In this document: positions 61,080-64,000 of the stretch, one piece after another | Layout of the letters: every line of letters begins with the position of its first letter | How positions within the stretch are numbered: position 1 is the stretch's first letter | DNA from: Pseudobutyrivibrio ruminis | Lineage (GTDB): Bacteria; Bacillota; Clostridia; Lachnospirales; Lachnospiraceae | Assembly (NCBI GenBank): GCA_015057305.1 | Contig: SVES01000001.1 | Coordinates: 118,588 to 182,587 of the forward strand | DNA length: 64,000 bases | Direction: 5' to 3' | Notes under the pieces: model-generated | What the model saw: the letters and a program-made list of their open reading frames with translations, nothing else | Database searches by the model: none | Told to the model about the DNA's origin: nothing | Program-made: the position numbers and the translations under genes

Positions 61080-63157
61080 AGCTTTATTTCTCCTTCTTCT
61101 AGCATCTTATCAATTGTTGTTTTTAAATCTTCTCTAACTTCGTCGATGGTTCTGTTTTGTATCTGTGCCCCTGCAATATTTACATGGCCACCACCACCAA
61201 GACGAGCCATAATGCTTTGAACATCTATCTCATCAATAGAACGTGAGCTGATAAATATTTTATCCATATATTTTGTTAAAACAAAGGATGCCTTTATTCC
61301 AACTATATTTAAAAGTTCATTCGCAGCCTGGGCACCAACAACTGTTGGACTTTCAAGATTACCGTCTGGTTCACATTCTGATATAGCAAATGCATCTCTA
61401 TAGGTCTGGGCATTTCTGACAATCTCAGCTCTTGCCTTGTATGTCTCCATGTTTTCACGAAGCATTTTTCTAACTCTAGTAACCTCTGCACCATTTCTAC
61501 GAAGAAATGCTGCTGCTTCAAAGGTACGCACTCCAGTTTTAGTCATAAAGTTATTAGTGTCGATTAAAATTCCTGCATAGATACAATCCGCCTCTGTAGG
61601 ATTGATATTAATTTTATCAGCAAAATATTGCAAAACCTCTGCTATCATCTCGCTTGCTGAGGATGCATAAGGTTCTATGTAAGAAAGTATTGGATTTTCG
61701 ATAATTTCCTCTACCTGTCTATGATGGTCTATTACTACTATATTCTTATTCTTGTAAAGCAGGCCTGGACATTCTACGTAGCTTGGCCTGTTTGTATCAA
61801 CAACCATTATAAGTGTATTGTCATTACATATATTCAGTGCCTGCTCACTTGTAATAAACATGTCATCCGGATACTCTTCTTTTTCTGTAAAGCTCTCAAC
61901 CACAGGGCGCATTGAGCTTGTAATGGTATCGATAACTATATTCACAGGTTTTCCTATTTCTCTACCTGCACAATACACTCCAACAGAAGCGCCTAGACAA
62001 TCTGCATCAGAAAGATTGTGTCCCATTACGATGATGCGCTCTCTTGACTCCATGAGCTCTCTTAGAGCCTGGGCTTTAACTCTAGCCTTTACTCTAGTAG
62101 TGCGCTCTACCTCTTTACCATGTGTTCCATAGTAGGAAACGTTTTGTCCGTTCTTGACAACAACCTGACATCCGCCTCTAGCTAAAGCTAGATCAATTGC
62201 CATGTGAGCATACTGAGCCTTCTGTGTATAGCTGTCACTTCCAAGACCTATACCAAGGCTAACTGTAATATCCTTGTCATTTCCCATCTTAATAGAAGTA
62301 ATATCCTCTACTAATGAGAATTTGTCTTCCTCAAACTGATTGAGATATTTCCGCTGAAATACGATAAGGTATTTATCCTTTTCAAGCCTCCGCACAACTG
62401 CATCAGCTTCGCCAAAATATTTATTTATTTTCCTATCAAGCAATGCCAAAAGCATTGAACGTTTTGCGTTTTCCACCTGATCAAATACTTCATCATAGTT
62501 ATCAATATATAGTAACGCCATAACCATTGCCTGGTCGTTTATTTTTGCTTTTGTTATCTGAATATCTGTCTCATCAAACAATATGATAGCTACCAGTCCG
62601 TCAGCCTTGTCCTCATTCTCCACTATAAATGGACTGCCTGTAAGTGGCTCTGACATATCCAGTCTCTGTAAGCATGCCAAATATTTTCTTTCGTTGTATT
62701 CTATATGAATATCAAAATTATCTTCCTTGGCGTGGTCGATTCCTTCTCTTGTAATTTCTGAGAAGATACTAGTAATTGATTTATTATAGGTTTTTGTTTT
62801 ATCTACAAGATGACAGAATTCTTCATTCATCCAAATAATCTTTCCTGTAGAATCCAAAAGAACATATGGCAATCTGAAATTTTTTATAAGCTCTTTTTGA
62901 ACTGTACCATAATGAACTGCATATTCTATTATGGTGTTTTTAAAAGATTTAAGATTTGCTCTATAATAAACGTAACATACCATTCCGTATAAGAGCGTAA
63001 AGATAAGCATGACACCTGCAACCTTGGTGTCAACAAAGCTTAATATGATACAACCTATTAAAAATATAATAAGCATGTACAGAGGAAATCTAAGATAGCG
63101 CCTTAGACGGTTTCTATACTTTACTGCTTCCATATCATTTCTCCCATAATTCTCCAA
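61076..63157 (-). CDS. gdpP: DHH/DHHA1 phosphoesterase with degenerate GGDEF (GdpP-type c-di-AMP phosphodiesterase)
   Basis: Two TM helices, PAS-like and degenerate GGDEF region; [37 protein letters not shown]. Confidence 0.92.
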   Translation of the reverse strand: MENYGRNDMEAVKYRNRLRRYLRFPLYMLIIFLIGCIILSFVDTKVAGVMLIFTLLYGMVCYVYYRANLKSFKNTIIEYAVHYGTVQKELIKNFRLPYVLLDSTGKIIWMNEEFCHLVDKTKTYNKSITSIFSEITREGIDHAKEDNFDIHIEYNERKYLACLQRLDMSEPLTGSPFIVENEDKADGLVAIILFDETDIQITKAKINDQAMVMALLYIDNYDEVFDQVENAKRSMLLALLDRKINKYFGEADAVVRRLEKDKYLIVFQRKYLNQFEEDKFSLVEDITSIKMGNDKDITVSLGIGLGSDSYTQKAQYAHMAIDLALARGGCQVVVKNGQNVSYYGTHGKEVERTTRVKARVKAQALRELMESRERIIVMGHNLSDADCLGASVGVYCAGREIGKPVNIVIDTITSSMRPVVESFTEKEEYPDDMFITSEQALNICNDNTLIMVVDTNRPSYVECPGLLYKNKNIVVIDHHRQVEEIIENPILSYIEPYASSASEMIAEVLQYFADKININPTEADCIYAGILIDTNNFMTKTGVRTFEAAAFLRRNGAEVTRVRKMLRENMETYKARAEIVRNAQTYRDAFAISECEPDGNLESPTVVGAQAANELLNIVGIKASFVLTKYMDKIFISSRSIDEIDVQSIMARLGGGGHVNIAGAQIQNRTIDEVREDLKTTIDKMLEEGEIKL

Positions 63158-63398
63158 CTTAATTTAGTGTTTTTATTATATCACAATAAGATGCCTTATA
63201 TTATATTTTAAATCGAAGTATGGTGTATTTGTTTAAATTTACAGCCTCTTTTTTGTGCATTATTCACATAGGCTTGTCAAAATAACGAAAGATTTTCTAT
63301 TTTTTGGTTATTCTAACATTGTCCACCATTTTACTATTTTTTATAATCGTAGATAGTTGAGGGGTAACCCTAAAATATAAAAGAGAGGATATTTTATT

Positions 63399-64000
63399 AT
63401 GGCAGACATTTCATTAAAAAACATTAATAAGGTTTATCCAAATGGCTTCCAGGCTGTTAAAGATTTCAACCTTGAGATTCAGGATCAGGAATTTATTATT
63501 TTCGTAGGACCTTCTGGTTGTGGTAAGTCTACAACACTTCGTATGATTGCAGGTCTTGAGGAAATTTCTTCTGGTGAGCTTATCATTGATGGCAAGCTTA
63601 TGAACGATGTAGAGCCTAAGGACAGAGATATCGCAATGGTATTCCAGAACTACGCTCTTTACCCACATATGACAGTTTACGATAACATGGCATTTGGTCT
63701 TAAGTTACGTAAGGTACCAAAGGACGAAATCGATAAGAAGGTACGTGAGGCAGCTAGAATCCTCGACCTTGAGAAGCTTCTTGACAGAAAGCCAAAGGCT
63801 CTTTCAGGTGGACAGAGACAGCGTGTTGCTATGGGTCGTGCAATCGTTCGTAACCCTAAGGTATTCCTTATGGATGAGCCTCTTTCAAACCTTGATGCAA
63901 AGCTTCGTGTTCAGATGAGAACTGAGATTTCTAAGCTTCATGATTCACTTGGCGCTACAATGATCTACGTTACACATGATCAGACAGAGGCTATGACACT
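63399..64000 (+). CDS. MsmK/UgpC-type carbohydrate ABC transporter ATPase (partial, runs off the right edge)
   Basis: [61 protein letters not shown]...[43 protein letters not shown]. Not in the ORF track. Confidence 0.93.
   Translation, partial: MADISLKNINKVYPNGFQAVKDFNLEIQDQEFIIFVGPSGCGKSTTLRMIAGLEEISSGELIIDGKLMNDVEPKDRDIAMVFQNYALYPHMTVYDNMAFGLKLRKVPKDEIDKKVREAARILDLEKLLDRKPKALSGGQRQRVAMGRAIVRNPKVFLMDEPLSNLDAKLRVQMRTEISKLHDSLGATMIYVTHDQTEAMT

Noticed and set aside
61076-63157. Active diguanylate cyclase domain in the DHH protein
   Set aside because: The GGDEF region is degenerate, as expected for GdpP; the DHH/DHHA1 motifs define the function.

Overview
This 64 kb window looks like chromosomal DNA of a low-GC, flagellated Lachnospiraceae-type Firmicute (Butyrivibrio/Pseudobutyrivibrio-like, inferred only from gene content and codon style). 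Nearly everything is on the minus strand. From left to right it contains: a Tad/Flp pilus locus; flagellin, FliS and a FliK-like DUF6240 gene; a three-gene surface cluster (lipoprotein, DUF1266-like membrane protein, TIR-TM-beta-propeller) directly behind dnaX-ybaB-recR; PFK, PepD, a tocopherol-cyclase-like protein and GreA; a ~12.4 kb carbohydrate-use island (GH127, GH39-like+CBM, SBP, YesM-type HK, GH31, two permeases, AraC-type RR) bounded by gene debris; a hybrid histidine kinase and RR; a complete F-type ATP synthase operon with a Na+-type c-subunit signature; dCMP deaminase, LMW-PTP, Sua5, GH18; a Ser/Thr kinase fused to a degenerate ParA-like domain plus a second degenerate ParA-like protein; MecA, ferredoxin, DnaB, L9, GdpP; and a partial MsmK/UgpC-type ABC ATPase at the right edge. 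The strongest candidates for undescribed biology are the recR-linked TIR-TM-propeller cluster and the kinase/degenerate-NTPase pair. Direct reading also found unannotated remnants: the 5' end of a butyrate kinase gene, the 3' end of a NUDIX gene, a phosphotransferase pseudogene frameshifted at a C5 tract, and a stack of four hairpins between atpE and atpF. No CRISPR array, tRNA, rRNA or prophage was recognised.
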